A stretch of DNA of 64,000 nucleotides, from contig NZ_CP021138.1 of assembly GCF_002162035.1 (NCBI RefSeq), positions 124,001 through 188,000 of the forward strand, in the 5' to 3' direction. The notes beneath the pieces were generated by a model. It searched no databases. It saw only the letters and a program-made list of their open reading frames with translations, and was not told where the DNA came from. Positions 54,254-64,000 of the stretch are shown here, one piece after another. Origin of the DNA: Sulfuriferula sp. AH1. GTDB taxonomy: Bacteria; Pseudomonadota; Gammaproteobacteria; Burkholderiales; Sulfuriferulaceae. Every line of letters starts with the position of its first letter. Within the stretch, counting starts at the first letter, position 1. A program made the position numbers and the translations under genes.

Positions 54254-55273
54254 ATGCAACGGCGTGCCAAGCGCATTTTCATTATTGCGTTGCTGATTTC
54301 GTTGTTGATGCACACGGTTTTGCTGACCGGCGTGAGGTTTGCATTGCCTGTCAATGACGAGCCGGACGCTACCGTAATCGAAGCGCGTCTGTTACCCCTG
54401 CCCGTTCCTGCACCCAAGCCCGTCAAAATCAAAGTCGCGCCCAAGCCGATTCATCATTCCAAACCCCGCTCTCGTCCTGCAACGCCGCCCCCGCCTATAG
54501 TGACGGCACCTGTCAGCGAGTCACCGCCGATCGAGCCGGAGCAAACTCAGACCGCATCGGATACGCCGAGCGACACCTCCCCGGCCACGGACAATACGCC
54601 GGTCGCCGATACGCCTGCATTGAATGCCCTGCCCGGAAAAATCGAGATCCAGTACAAGGTAGTCAAGGGCACTGATGGCTTTGCTATCGGCAGGGCCAGT
54701 TATATCTGGGTGGCCGAGGCAGGTCGTTATACGCTGACCAGTATTACGGAAGGCACGGGTATTTTCTCGTTGTTCCTGCCGGGCAAGCTGGTTCAGATCA
54801 GCCGCGGAAAAATTACTCCGTTCGGTTTGGCGCCGGACGATTTCTGGATACAGCGCGGGCGCGCTACGCCGGATAAAACCACCGCGGCACATTTCGATTA
54901 CGCGCGCAAGACAGTGACGATCACCAAAAACAATCAGGCATTCTCGGTACCTTTGCAGGATAACGCCCAGGATGTGCTCAGCGTGATTTTTCAGCTGGCC
55001 GTACGCTCGCCGTTCCCGGACGCAATGTTGCTGCATGTCACCACCGGCAAAAGCCTGAAGCCCTATCATGCGCTGGTGGTGGGTGAGGAAATCATGAATA
55101 CCGCGCTGGGCGAGCTGAATGTCCTGCATCTCTCCCGTCCTGCCGAGGAGGACGAAGACGCAATGGATGTCTGGCTGGCTGAGGATTACAATTTCGTCCC
55201 CGTTAAAATCCGGATCAATCACAGCAAATATGGCGTGATCGAACAGGTGATAACGGGGATGCGGAATAACTGA
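54254..55273 (+). CDS. DUF3108-domain protein with TonB-like N-terminus
   Basis: This is a 339-residue protein. An N-terminal signal-anchor helix (about residues 8-28) is followed by a Pro/Lys-rich TonB-like linker (PVPAPKPVKIKVAPKPIHH and a Pro/Thr stretch to about 130). A DUF3108 beta-domain follows (about 135-335). DUF3108 proteins are periplasmic with no settled function and often sit next to purN in betaproteobacteria. Its stop abuts the convergent purK stop with no space between. Confidence 0.88.
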   Translation: MQRRAKRIFIIALLISLLMHTVLLTGVRFALPVNDEPDATVIEARLLPLPVPAPKPVKIKVAPKPIHHSKPRSRPATPPPPIVTAPVSESPPIEPEQTQTASDTPSDTSPATDNTPVADTPALNALPGKIEIQYKVVKGTDGFAIGRASYIWVAEAGRYTLTSITEGTGIFSLFLPGKLVQISRGKITPFGLAPDDFWIQRGRATPDKTTAAHFDYARKTVTITKNNQAFSVPLQDNAQDVLSVIFQLAVRSPFPDAMLLHVTTGKSLKPYHALVVGEEIMNTALGELNVLHLSRPAEEDEDAMDVWLAEDYNFVPVKIRINHSKYGVIEQVITGMRNN

Positions 55274-56422
55274 CTATAACGCCGCGCGTATCTGTTTCGC
55301 CAGCGCCAGCGCAGCTTCCAGGGACGGATCCACGCAGGTGTAATGCCCCATTTTGCGCCCGGGTCGCGCGCTTTGCTTGCCGTAAAGATGCAATTTGGCT
55401 TGCGGGTACCGCAGCAATGCCGCCCAGTTGGGCTGGCTGTCGCCCCATACGTCGCCGAGCAGATTGACCATGACGGCCGGCGTATGTTGCGCAGTGGCGC
55501 CTAATGGCAGATTGCACAGCGTGCGCACCTGCATTTCGAACTGGCTGGATAAGCAGGCATCGAGCGTGTAATGCCCGCTGTTGTGCGGGCGCGGAGCGAT
55601 TTCGTTGACCGTGAGCTGGCCGCCGTTGACCACGAAGAACTCCACGGCCATGACGCCGCAGTAATCGAGCCGGTGCGCAATCGCCAGCGCGGTTTCCCGC
55701 GCCTGCGCCGCCAGCGCATCCGTTACCCGTGCAGGGACGATACTGATATCCAGTATGCCGGCTTCGTGGATGTTTTCCGATACCGGATACAGCGCGGCTT
55801 CGCCGCTTTCATTGCGTCCAAGTACGACCGAGAGTTCGCATTCCAGCGTCAGCATTTTTTCCAGGACGCACACCTCGCCGCCCATGCCGGCGAAGGCGGC
55901 TTGCGCATGGGCCAGATCGGCGACACGGGCCTGACCTTTGCCATCGTAGCCAAAGCGCGATACCTTGAGCACGGCAGGGAATCCGACTGCAGCGCTGGCG
56001 TCAACCAGATCATCAGCGTTGCTGATGACTGCGAACGGAGCAGTGGCAAAGCCATGCTGGCGTAGCCAGGATTTTTCCGCGACACGATTCTGGGCGATTT
56101 CGACAGCTTCTGCGCTGGGTTTGACCGGGCAGTGCGCGGCCAGATTGCGCAGTGTGTTGGCGGGCACGTTTTCGAATTCGGTCGTTATCGCAGCGCAAGT
56201 CTGTGCCATTTGCGCCAGGGCTTGCGTATCCTGATAGTCGGCACACAGGTGGGTGTCGGCAAACTGTCCGGCGGGACTCAGCGGATCCGGGTCCAGCACC
56301 ATGACGCGATAGCCCATGGTGCGCGCGGCGACAGTGAACATGCGTCCCAGCTGGCCGCCACCGAGCATGCCCAGAGTTGCGCCGGGAAGTATCATCTTGC
56401 TCATATCGAACTCTGCAGTCAT
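55274..56422 (-). CDS. purK: N5-carboxyaminoimidazole ribonucleotide synthetase PurK
   Basis: This is a 382-residue ATP-grasp enzyme that makes N5-CAIR from AIR in purine synthesis. Typical parts are [21 protein letters not shown] and the ATP-grasp region [20 protein letters not shown], with [14 protein letters not shown] near the C-terminus. It is translationally coupled to purE with a 4-bp overlap (purE is upstream on this strand). Confidence 0.95.
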   Translation of the reverse strand: MTAEFDMSKMILPGATLGMLGGGQLGRMFTVAARTMGYRVMVLDPDPLSPAGQFADTHLCADYQDTQALAQMAQTCAAITTEFENVPANTLRNLAAHCPVKPSAEAVEIAQNRVAEKSWLRQHGFATAPFAVISNADDLVDASAAVGFPAVLKVSRFGYDGKGQARVADLAHAQAAFAGMGGEVCVLEKMLTLECELSVVLGRNESGEAALYPVSENIHEAGILDISIVPARVTDALAAQARETALAIAHRLDYCGVMAVEFFVVNGGQLTVNEIAPRPHNSGHYTLDACLSSQFEMQVRTLCNLPLGATAQHTPAVMVNLLGDVWGDSQPNWAALLRYPQAKLHLYGKQSARPGRKMGHYTCVDPSLEAALALAKQIRAAL

Positions 56423-56910
56423 GCTTCGGGTAAGCTCATGTTGAGCACGGTGTCGGACTGGCTGGTGCGGAAGGCGGCGAGTTTCGCTGCCAGTGCGGTA
56501 TCTTCGCCTGCCAGCATGGCCGCGGCAAACAGTGCGGCATTGGCTGCCCCGGCTTCGCCAATGGCGAAAGTGGCGACCGGGATGCCTTTGGGCATCTGCA
56601 CGATCGACAGCAGCGAATCCATGCCTTTGAGGTATTTGGACGGTACGGGTACGCCGAGTACCGGCACCGTGGTTTTCGCCGCCAGCATGCCCGGCAGGTG
56701 AGCTGCCCCGCCGGCACCGGCAATGATTGCGCGCAAGCCGCGCGCCTGTGCGCTGGCTGCGTATTCAAATAACAAATCGGGCGTGCGGTGGGCTGATACC
56801 ACGCGCGTTTCGAATGCCACGCCGAATGACTTCAGCATCAGTGCCGCATGCTGCATCACTTCCCAATCGCTGTTGCTGCCCATGACGATGCCGATTTGTG
56901 GTGTGCTCAT
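56419..56910 (-). CDS. purE: N5-CAIR mutase PurE
   Basis: This is a 163-residue class I PurE that converts N5-CAIR to CAIR. It has the N-terminal [16 protein letters not shown], the active-site stretch [15 protein letters not shown] and [14 protein letters not shown]. The length is normal for the family. It is the first gene of the purEK pair. Confidence 0.96.
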   Translation of the reverse strand: MSTPQIGIVMGSNSDWEVMQHAALMLKSFGVAFETRVVSAHRTPDLLFEYAASAQARGLRAIIAGAGGAAHLPGMLAAKTTVPVLGVPVPSKYLKGMDSLLSIVQMPKGIPVATFAIGEAGAANAALFAAAMLAGEDTALAAKLAAFRTSQSDTVLNMSLPEA

Positions 56911-56981
56911 GTTGATCAGTGGTAAGTAAGCGAAAGCGCTATTTTAGCTGATTTTTGTAAAAACCCGGCAACACTGAGTAA

Positions 56982-57920
<939 letters not shown>

Positions 57921-57936
57921 GCTGGCCGGTCTTCGG

Positions 57937-57980
57937 CGGACAATAAAAAACCCGCTAAGCAGCGGGTTTTTTATTGTCCG
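57937..57980. terminator. Bidirectional Rho-independent terminator
   Basis: The perfect 20-bp stem (57937-57956 with 57961-57980) has an AAGC loop and A/T runs in its arms. It ends argB and the convergent rpmB-rpmG transcript. Confidence 0.95.
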
Positions 57981-58004
57981 GTCAACAGACCCGGTGCAGC
58001 TGGA

Positions 58005-58172
58005 TTACTTCAGCTTGATTTCCTTGTACAGCACGTGCTTGCGGGCTTTTGGATCGAACTTCATGAATTCCAGTTTTTCAGGCGTGGTGCGCTTGTTTTT
58101 GCTGGTGGTGTAGAAGTGACCAGTACCTGCAGTAGATTCCAGTTTGATTTTTTCACGGATTTTGCTAGCCAT
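58005..58172 (-). CDS. rpmG: Large-subunit ribosomal protein bL33
   Basis: This is a 55-residue L33, a small basic protein of the 50S subunit. The translation begins [20 protein letters not shown] and ends YKEIKLK. It lacks the zinc-binding Cys pairs, so it is the Cys-minus type. It lies 10 bp after rpmB and shares its transcript. Confidence 0.95.
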   Translation of the reverse strand: MASKIREKIKLESTAGTGHFYTTSKNKRTTPEKLEFMKFDPKARKHVLYKEIKLK

Positions 58173-58182
58173 GTCTTACTCC

Positions 58183-58419
58183 TCAGATCTTCTCGCCATT
58201 GGCGAGCATTTTTTCCAACACAGCTTCAATGCCGTTTTTATCGATAGTGCGCAGTGCCGCGGTGCTCACACGCAAACGGATAAAGCGGTTCTCTTCTTCT
58301 AACCAGAAACGGCGAGATTGCAGGTTAGGCAAAAAACGACGTTTGGTTTTGTTGTTGGCGTGGGAAACATTGTTCCCAGACATTGGCGATTTGCCAGTAA
58401 TTTGACATACACGGGCCAT
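58183..58419 (-). CDS. rpmB: Large-subunit ribosomal protein bL28
   Basis: This is a 78-residue L28, with [20 protein letters not shown] at the start, then [17 protein letters not shown] and a C-terminal [12 protein letters not shown]. It is the first gene of rpmB-rpmG, a highly conserved pair. Confidence 0.96.
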   Translation of the reverse strand: MARVCQITGKSPMSGNNVSHANNKTKRRFLPNLQSRRFWLEEENRFIRLRVSTAALRTIDKNGIEAVLEKMLANGEKI

Positions 58420-58477
58420 AGCGACCTCCCACGGAATTCGGAAAAACGCGATTTATACCATGTTTTTATAGTAGAAG

Positions 58478-59152
58478 TCAAAGCAAACCGCGTTCGGAAA
58501 AAGAAATTGCTTCGCCGCAACCGACAATGAAGTGATCCAGAACGCGCACGTCCACCAGCGCCAGCGCGGTTTTCAGCGCCTGCGTCAGGGCTTCGTCGGC
58601 CCGGCTGGGCTCGGCAACGCCGGAAGGGTGATTGTGCGCCAGGATCAATGCGGCGGCATTATGCGCCAGCGCGCGCTTGACCACTTCGCGTGGATAGACG
58701 CTGGCCTGATTCAGGGTGCCGCGAAACAGTTCTTCGACTGCGAGCACACGGTTCTGGCTGTCCAGGAATACCGCGCAGAAGACTTCATGCGCCTTGCCGC
58801 CCAGCGCCAGGCGCAGATAATCGCGTACTGCGGCCGGGGAGTTGAGGGCGTCGGTCTGGCGCATTTCTTCGGACAGCGCACGCCGCGCCATTTCCAGCAC
58901 GGCTTGCAATTGCGCGTATTTGGCATCGCCGAGTCCGGGGAAGGCGCAAAATTCCTGATGGCTGGCGGCAAACAGCCGGGTCAGGTTCCTGAATTCGCCG
59001 ATGAGTTCTCTTGCCATATCCACTGCGCTTTTGCCGGGTATGCCGGTACGCAGGAAAATCGCCAGTAATTCGGCGTCGCTCAGCGCTGCGGCCCCGCGTA
59101 ACAGCAGTTTCTCGCGCGGACGTTCATCCTCCGGCCAGTCGGTAATCGCCAT
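58478..59152 (-). CDS. radC: RadC-family JAB1/MPN-domain protein
   Basis: This is a 224-residue RadC. It has a UPF0758 N-terminal helix-hairpin-helix region ([27 protein letters not shown]), then the JAB metalloprotease-like domain with the metal motif HNHPSG preceded by [11 protein letters not shown]. The biochemical role is not established despite the name. It is commonly next to rpmB and coaBC in proteobacteria, as here. Confidence 0.94.
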   Translation of the reverse strand: MAITDWPEDERPREKLLLRGAAALSDAELLAIFLRTGIPGKSAVDMARELIGEFRNLTRLFAASHQEFCAFPGLGDAKYAQLQAVLEMARRALSEEMRQTDALNSPAAVRDYLRLALGGKAHEVFCAVFLDSQNRVLAVEELFRGTLNQASVYPREVVKRALAHNAAALILAHNHPSGVAEPSRADEALTQALKTALALVDVRVLDHFIVGCGEAISFSERGLL

Positions 59153-59240
59153 GCATTTCCCCCTTCATTGTTTTTATGCGTAAATTCTGCGTATTGATTT
59201 TATAAGGTAAAATGCGCTTTTTACGCGCACGGTCATAATC

Positions 59241-60434
59241 ATGCCGGAATTGCACAATAAACGCATCCTGTTAGGGGTCACTGGCGGCATTGCCGCTTAT
59301 AAAGCTGCCGAATTGACGCGCCGTCTGGTCAAGGCGGGCGCGCGGGTGCAGGTGGCGATGACGGCAGCGGCAACGCATTTCGTGACCGCCAAGACTTTTC
59401 AGGCGCTATCCGGGCTGCCGGTGATTACCGATCTGTGGGATGACACCAGCAGCAACGGCATGGCGCATATCCAGCTCACCCGCGACAGCGATCTGGTCGT
59501 GGTGGCGCCGGCGACGGCGGATTTCATCGCCAGGCTGGCGCATGGTCTGGCGGGCGATGTGCTGTCCGCGTTATGCCTGGCACGCACCTGCCCGCTTATG
59601 CTCGCCCCGGCGATGAACCGGCAGATGTGGGCGCATCCGGCTACCCGACGCAATGTGCGCCAGCTGGCTGAAGACGGCGTGATGCTGCTGGGGCCGGCCG
59701 CCGGTGAGCAGGCCTGTGGTGAAGTCGGCGAAGGGCGCATGCTGGAGCCGGCCGATTTATACGATGCCATCGTTGCCCGGTTCATCCCGCCCTTGCTGGC
59801 GAACAAGCGCGTGCTGATCACCGCCGGGCCGACGCTGGAAAAGCTCGATCCGGTGCGGGCGCTGACCAATTTGAGTTCGGGCAAGATGGGATATGCCGTT
59901 GCCCGTGCGGCGCTGGAATCCGGCGCCCGCGTTACGCTGATCAGCGGCCCGACCTGCCTTACTCCGCCGCCAGCGGCGCACGTCATTCATGTTGAAAGTG
60001 CCGCGGAGATGTTGCAGGCGGTGAGTCAGCATGTCGCCGATGCCGATATTTTCATCAGCGTTGCCGCTGTCGCCGATTATCGTCCGCAGCAATCCCATGT
60101 CAACAAACTGAAAAAAACCGATGCTACGCTGACGCTGACATTGGTGCCCAATGACGATATTCTGGGTCAGGTAGCGCAGCTGCCGAATCCACCTTTCTGC
60201 GTGGGTTTTGCTGCTGAAACCGAGCAGTTGCTGGAGCACGGCGAAGCCAAGCGCCAGCGCAAACATCTGCCGCTGCTTGCGGTGAATCGCGCCCAGGATG
60301 CGCTCGGCAGCGACGATAACGAGCTGATCCTGCTTGACGACCGGGGCGCACATCACTTGGTTAAAGCCGACAAGCTTACGCTGGCGCGGCAGCTGATCGC
60401 TCATCTTGCCGATTTATACACTCGTTCACGTTAG
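59241..60434 (+). CDS. coaBC: Coenzyme A biosynthesis bifunctional protein CoaBC
   Basis: This is a 397-residue fusion of phosphopantothenoylcysteine decarboxylase (CoaC, about residues 1-180; [25 protein letters not shown]) and phosphopantothenate-cysteine ligase (CoaB, about 185-395; [20 protein letters not shown] and [13 protein letters not shown]). It works in two consecutive steps of coenzyme A synthesis. It is divergent from radC. dut follows 8 bp later, as in E. coli. Confidence 0.95.
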   Translation: MPELHNKRILLGVTGGIAAYKAAELTRRLVKAGARVQVAMTAAATHFVTAKTFQALSGLPVITDLWDDTSSNGMAHIQLTRDSDLVVVAPATADFIARLAHGLAGDVLSALCLARTCPLMLAPAMNRQMWAHPATRRNVRQLAEDGVMLLGPAAGEQACGEVGEGRMLEPADLYDAIVARFIPPLLANKRVLITAGPTLEKLDPVRALTNLSSGKMGYAVARAALESGARVTLISGPTCLTPPPAAHVIHVESAAEMLQAVSQHVADADIFISVAAVADYRPQQSHVNKLKKTDATLTLTLVPNDDILGQVAQLPNPPFCVGFAAETEQLLEHGEAKRQRKHLPLLAVNRAQDALGSDDNELILLDDRGAHHLVKADKLTLARQLIAHLADLYTRSR

Positions 60435-60442
60435 GAAAAACC

Positions 60443-60892
60443 ATGGCCCGTACCATAGATGTGAAAATTCTCGATGCCCGTCTGCATGACCACCCGCCCA
60501 GCTACGCTACTCCGGGTGCGGCAGGCATCGATTTGCGTGCCTGTATCGACGCGCTGATAGACTTGGCGCCGGCGCAGACCCTGTTGATTCCTACCGGCAT
60601 GGCGATCCATATCGGTACCCCTGATCTGGCGGCTGTCATTTTGCCGCGTTCGGGACTCGGACATAAGCATGGCATCGTGCTAGGCAATCTGGTTGGTCTG
60701 ATCGATTCGGATTATCAGGGCCAGCTGTTTGTTTCCATGTGGAATCGCGGACATACCAGCTTTACCATCAACCCGCTGGAGCGCATAGCCCAGCTGGTGA
60801 TGGTGCCGGTAGTGCAGGTGCAGTTCAACGTGGTTGAGGATTTTACTGCTTCGGAACGCGGCGAAGGCGGTTTCGGCAGCACCGGACGTTAA
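60443..60892 (+). CDS. dut: dUTP diphosphatase Dut
   Basis: This is a 149-residue trimeric dUTPase that hydrolyses dUTP to dUMP. The five motifs are present: [45 protein letters not shown] and a C-terminal [10 protein letters not shown]. It is in an operon with coaBC. Its stop is 5 bp from the convergent lnt stop. Confidence 0.96.
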   Translation: MARTIDVKILDARLHDHPPSYATPGAAGIDLRACIDALIDLAPAQTLLIPTGMAIHIGTPDLAAVILPRSGLGHKHGIVLGNLVGLIDSDYQGQLFVSMWNRGHTSFTINPLERIAQLVMVPVVQVQFNVVEDFTASERGEGGFGSTGR

Positions 60893-60897
60893 ACGTC

Positions 60898-62364
60898 TTA
60901 TCGTCCTTTTTGCGCATAAACCAGCGCGCTGGTCAGCATCCCCGCGGCAATCAGCAAAGCCAGATGGTTGCCCCAGCGCGCAAACGGCGTCAACCCCTGA
61001 TAACCCTGGGCCGTGGCGGTGAGTGTTGCGCGGGTGAATAGCGGTAGCACTTGCTGCACTACGCCATCGATGCCGATGACGGCTGTCGCCCCGGTATTGG
61101 TAGCGCGCAGCATCTGCCGGCCGCTTTCCAGAGCGCGCATTTGCGAGATCTGCAGGTGTTGCCAGGGCGCAATGCTGTCGCCGAACCAGGCGTCGTTGGT
61201 GACGTTGACCAGGATGCTGGCGGCAGGGAGCGGGCGGATGATCTCGTTGCCGAATACGTCTTCATAGCAAACATTGGCGGCGACCCGCTGACCGGCAACT
61301 TTGAACGGCGCCTGTGTCAGTGCGCCGCGAGAGAAGTCGGACAGCGGTATGTGCAGCACTTCGGTGATGCGCCCGAATATCGGCTTCAGCGGGATATATT
61401 CGCCGAACGGCACGAGATGGGATTTGCGGTAGAACTGGGTGGCCGCCGTGCCTACACTCATGACACTGTTGTAATAGCGGCCATCCGCCGAGCGTTCGGG
61501 GATGCCCAGCAAGAGGTCGCCGCCATTGATGCGGGCGTAGGTGGCAAGATCGTCGAGATAGATTTTGGGGACTTCGTCATAGAATAGCGGTATCGCTGTT
61601 TCGGGCAATACGGTCAAGCGCGCATGGCTGTTGGCGACCATGTCGCGGTATTCGCGCATGGTGGTCAGCACTTGTTCCGGTTGCCATTTGATTGACTGGC
61701 TGATGTTGCCCTGTATCAGACTGACGCTGAACGCAGCCCCTTGCGGTTGTGTCCAGGCGATGAATTTGAGCCCTGCACCAGCGACCCAGATCAGCACCAC
61801 TAACCAGCCGTAGCGCCGCGGTTGCCATGCCAATACTGCCGCCGACCATGCCAGAATCAGCGACAGGCCGAAGACGCCGATAATGGGCGCATATCCGGCC
61901 AGCGGACTGGCCGGTGCTTGCGAATAGCCGACGGCGAGCCAGGGGAAGCCGGTGAATATCCAGCCGCGTACCCATTCCGACAGCATCCATGCAGCAGGTA
62001 CGCTCAACATGGCGGCACCGCGCCAGCGCTGGTACAGATAGCCGACAGCAGCCGGGAACAAGGCCAGGAAGGCCGCAAACAGCAGGGTCGCCAACACCGC
62101 CAGCGTCCAGGGCATCTCGCCATAGGTATGCAGGCTGGTATAAATCCACGACACTCCGGCGCCGAAATAGCCCAGGCCGAACACGAATCCGAGCCTTGCG
62201 CTGGCGGATGGCTGGCGTTGCCATAGCCAGAACAGCCCCGCGAGTGTGAATAACGGCAGCGGGAACCAGTCGAACGGCGCAAATCCGAGTACGCTGATCG
62301 CCCCCAGAGTGAGGGCGGCCAGTGCCAGTCCGGCCTGACGGAGCCGGTCAGTGCTGCGCGGCAA
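60898..62364 (-). CDS. lnt: Apolipoprotein N-acyltransferase Lnt
   Basis: This is an integral membrane enzyme of about 488 residues that adds the third acyl chain to lipoproteins. Several N-terminal helices (to about residue 185) are followed by the nitrilase-like domain with the catalytic triad Glu (VLPETAIPL), Lys ([12 protein letters not shown]) and Cys ([10 protein letters not shown]). The start is uncertain. A TTG at 62364 gives a usual N-terminus with a GGA site nine bases upstream and overlaps nadA by 17 bp. The first ATG at 62430 would overlap nadA by 83 bp. It supports the many lipoproteins seen elsewhere in the window. Confidence 0.9.
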   Translation of the reverse strand: MPRSTDRLRQAGLALAALTLGAISVLGFAPFDWFPLPLFTLAGLFWLWQRQPSASARLGFVFGLGYFGAGVSWIYTSLHTYGEMPWTLAVLATLLFAAFLALFPAAVGYLYQRWRGAAMLSVPAAWMLSEWVRGWIFTGFPWLAVGYSQAPASPLAGYAPIIGVFGLSLILAWSAAVLAWQPRRYGWLVVLIWVAGAGLKFIAWTQPQGAAFSVSLIQGNISQSIKWQPEQVLTTMREYRDMVANSHARLTVLPETAIPLFYDEVPKIYLDDLATYARINGGDLLLGIPERSADGRYYNSVMSVGTAATQFYRKSHLVPFGEYIPLKPIFGRITEVLHIPLSDFSRGALTQAPFKVAGQRVAANVCYEDVFGNEIIRPLPAASILVNVTNDAWFGDSIAPWQHLQISQMRALESGRQMLRATNTGATAVIGIDGVVQQVLPLFTRATLTATAQGYQGLTPFARWGNHLALLIAAGMLTSALVYAQKGR

Positions 62365-63391
62365 AATCAAGCATCCGCTGTATCGACAATACCGCGCGTT
62401 CGCGGACAGCCTCGCTAATGTGAATTTCATTGGCGCCGGTTTCCAGCACCTGCAGCAGATTGCGTAATCCGTTCATGGCCATCCACGGGCAATGCGCGCA
62501 ACTTTTACAGGTCGCGCCGGCGCCGGCGGTCGGGGCTTCGAGGAATATCTTGCCGGGCGCCGCAGTATGCATCTTGTGGAAGATGCCGTTATCCGTGGCG
62601 ACGATGAATTCCGGATTGGGCAGGGTTTGCGCGGCACGAATAATCTGGGTGGTGGACCCGACCACATCGGCCAGCGCGATGACTTCTTCCGGCGACTCGG
62701 GGTGAACCAGCACGGCAGCATCCGGGTGCGCCAGTTTCATCGCGGCGAGCTCCTTCGCCTTGAAGGCTTCATGGACGACGCAAGAGCCTTGCCATAACAG
62801 CATATCGGCGCCGGTGGTGGTGCGCACATACTCGCCAAGGTGCTTGTCGGGCGCCCACAGTATCTTTTTACCTTGTTTGTGCAGGTGCTCGATGATTTTA
62901 ACGGCAGTGCCGGAGGTGACCACCCAGTCGGCGCGGGCTTTGACGGCTGCCGAGGTATTGGCATAGACCACGATGACGCGGTCCGGATGCTGGTCGCAGA
63001 ATGCGGTAAATGCGTCGGCCGGGCATGCCATGTCCAGCGAGCAATTGGCGTCCAGGTCGGGCATCAATACGCGTTTTTCCGGATTGAGGATTTTGGCGGT
63101 CTCGCCCATGAATTTGACGCCGGCCACAATGATGGTGCTGGCCGCATGGGCATGGCCGAAGCGCGCCATCTCCAGTGAATCCGAGACGCAGCCGCCGGTT
63201 TCTTCGGCCAGATCCTGCAAATCGGCCGAGGTGTAATAGTGCGCGACCAGCACGGCGTTCTGTTGCGCCATCAGGGTTTTGATGCGGGCAACCAGCGTCG
63301 CGCGCTCGCTATCGGATAAGGTTTCTTCGACCATCGGCGGAGCGATGATTTTGGGCATGGCCGGCATGTTCAGCACGGATTGGATAGTCAT
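62348..63391 (-). CDS. nadA: Quinolinate synthase NadA
   Basis: This is a [4Fe-4S] quinolinate synthase of 347 residues that condenses iminoaspartate with DHAP in de novo NAD synthesis. Cluster cysteines and active-site elements are in [20 protein letters not shown] and [10 protein letters not shown]. The opening [21 protein letters not shown] is typical. It is the partner of an NrtR-like Nudix regulator 11 bp upstream. nadB and nadC are not in the window. Confidence 0.95.
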   Translation of the reverse strand: MTIQSVLNMPAMPKIIAPPMVEETLSDSERATLVARIKTLMAQQNAVLVAHYYTSADLQDLAEETGGCVSDSLEMARFGHAHAASTIIVAGVKFMGETAKILNPEKRVLMPDLDANCSLDMACPADAFTAFCDQHPDRVIVVYANTSAAVKARADWVVTSGTAVKIIEHLHKQGKKILWAPDKHLGEYVRTTTGADMLLWQGSCVVHEAFKAKELAAMKLAHPDAAVLVHPESPEEVIALADVVGSTTQIIRAAQTLPNPEFIVATDNGIFHKMHTAAPGKIFLEAPTAGAGATCKSCAHCPWMAMNGLRNLLQVLETGANEIHISEAVRERAVLSIQRMLDFAAQH

Positions 63392-63402
63392 GGATATCCT
63401 CG

Positions 63403-64000
63403 CTATCGAATGTAATACACCGCGCCGGGATGGGCAACGCGATACAGCTTGGCCGGGCGATGATTGCCGACACGCCGGCTTGCGCCGGTTTCAGCCAGTA
63501 TGCCCAGCGCCAGGATGTGTTTGCGAAAATTGCGTTTGTCCAAGGCCTCGCCACGTATGGTTTCATAGACCTTCTGCAATTCTCCCAGCGTGAATGTTTC
63601 AGCCATCAGGCCGAACGCCACCGTCGAATAGTCGAGCTTTGCGCGCAGGCGCTGCTGTGCCAGATGGATAATGTCCTGATGGTCGAATGCCAGTGCCGGT
63701 AACGCATCGAGATTGAACCAGGCTACTTCGGCCGCATCGGATCCGGCAACCGGGGACAGTACTTCGCATGGCGCCAGCGCATAATAGGCCACGCTGATAA
63801 TGCGTTCGCGCGGGTCGCGGTCCGGCTTGCCAAACGTATACAACTGCTCAAGATATACGCCGGTGATGCCGGTTTCCTCGGCCAGTTCGCGCAATGCGCA
63901 ATCTTCCAGACATTCGTCCGGATCAACAAAGCCGCCGGGCAATGCCCAGCAGCCCTGAAACGGCTCGGCACGACGCCGGATCAGCAAAATGGCCAGTTTC
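63403..64000 (-). CDS. Nudix-domain protein, probable NrtR-type NAD regulator (5' end beyond window)
   Basis: The frame is open to the window end, so the N-terminus (about 25 residues) is missing. The visible part begins [20 protein letters not shown]. The Nudix box is intact: [21 protein letters not shown] followed by TGI. After it comes a winged-helix-like tail ([27 protein letters not shown]). The Nudix plus winged-helix layout is that of NrtR regulators, which bind ADP-ribose and control NAD genes. The tight link to nadA supports this. A plain hydrolase is the alternative. Confidence 0.83.
   Translation of the reverse strand, partial: KLAILLIRRRAEPFQGCWALPGGFVDPDECLEDCALRELAEETGITGVYLEQLYTFGKPDRDPRERIISVAYYALAPCEVLSPVAGSDAAEVAWFNLDALPALAFDHQDIIHLAQQRLRAKLDYSTVAFGLMAETFTLGELQKVYETIRGEALDKRNFRKHILALGILAETGASRRVGNHRPAKLYRVAHPGAVYYIR

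Overview
The window reads as a chromosomal segment of a diazotrophic, probably chemolithoautotrophic betaproteobacterium, most likely near the Nitrosomonadales (Gallionellaceae or Sulfuricellaceae-like). The placement rests on the gene families and their order (nif and mod genes beside regBA; a tkt-gap-pgk-pyk-fba block; miaB-phoH-ybeY-corC) and on the moderately high G+C. It is an inference, not a search result. I saw no tRNA, rRNA or CRISPR array.

Layout. 1-3125: end of an RND metal-efflux pump with its two-component system. 3397-4197: two small envelope lipoproteins. 4378-6713: a CsgG/PEGA-like/DUF4810/DUF799 outer-membrane lipoprotein operon. 6831-6965: a relic of an IS3-family element. 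7058-9778: a leftward operon (degenerate receiver protein, a 195-residue protein I do not recognise, SagB/ThcOx oxidoreductase) facing nifH. 10249-20125: nifH, nifD, nifK, two Shethna FeSII-like ferredoxins, nifE, nifN, nifX, DUF269, DUF683, fdxB and nifQ. 20241-24386: an Rrf2 regulator, then modE, modA, modB and modC. 24788-26592: regA and regB. 26709-33247: copper chaperone, PgsA-like enzyme, cNMP-binding protein, CHRD protein, OprC/NosA-like copper receptor, rhodanese, then DUF1348, GST and flavin-oxidoreductase-like genes facing a LysR regulator. 34426-37992: miaB-phoH-ybeY-corC. 38055-45040: fba, pyk, pgk, gap and tkt on the minus strand. 45176-64000: housekeeping genes (rsmE, argA, argB, purN/K/E, ybiT, rpmB-rpmG, radC, coaBC, dut, lnt, nadA and an NrtR-like Nudix regulator cut by the window end), with a PhnD-like protein coupled to a GGDEF/EAL enzyme.

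How it fits together. nifH has a textbook NifA/sigma-54 control region: two TGT-N10-ACA sites 30 bp apart, a perfect IHF match and a perfect -24/-12 promoter. A weaker mirror-image -24/-12 candidate with its own near-match IHF site faces the degenerate-receiver operon, so that operon may be a NifA-controlled accessory system. The two FeSII-like ferredoxins suggest protection or electron supply for nitrogenase. modEABC, with a ModE box, would supply molybdate. RegB/RegA could tie the region to redox state, since palindromes resembling RegA boxes lie in front of regB/PCuAC and of the copper receptor/rhodanese pair. nifA, nifB, nifU, nifS, nifV, nifZ and nifT are not in the window, so the nif set must be split.
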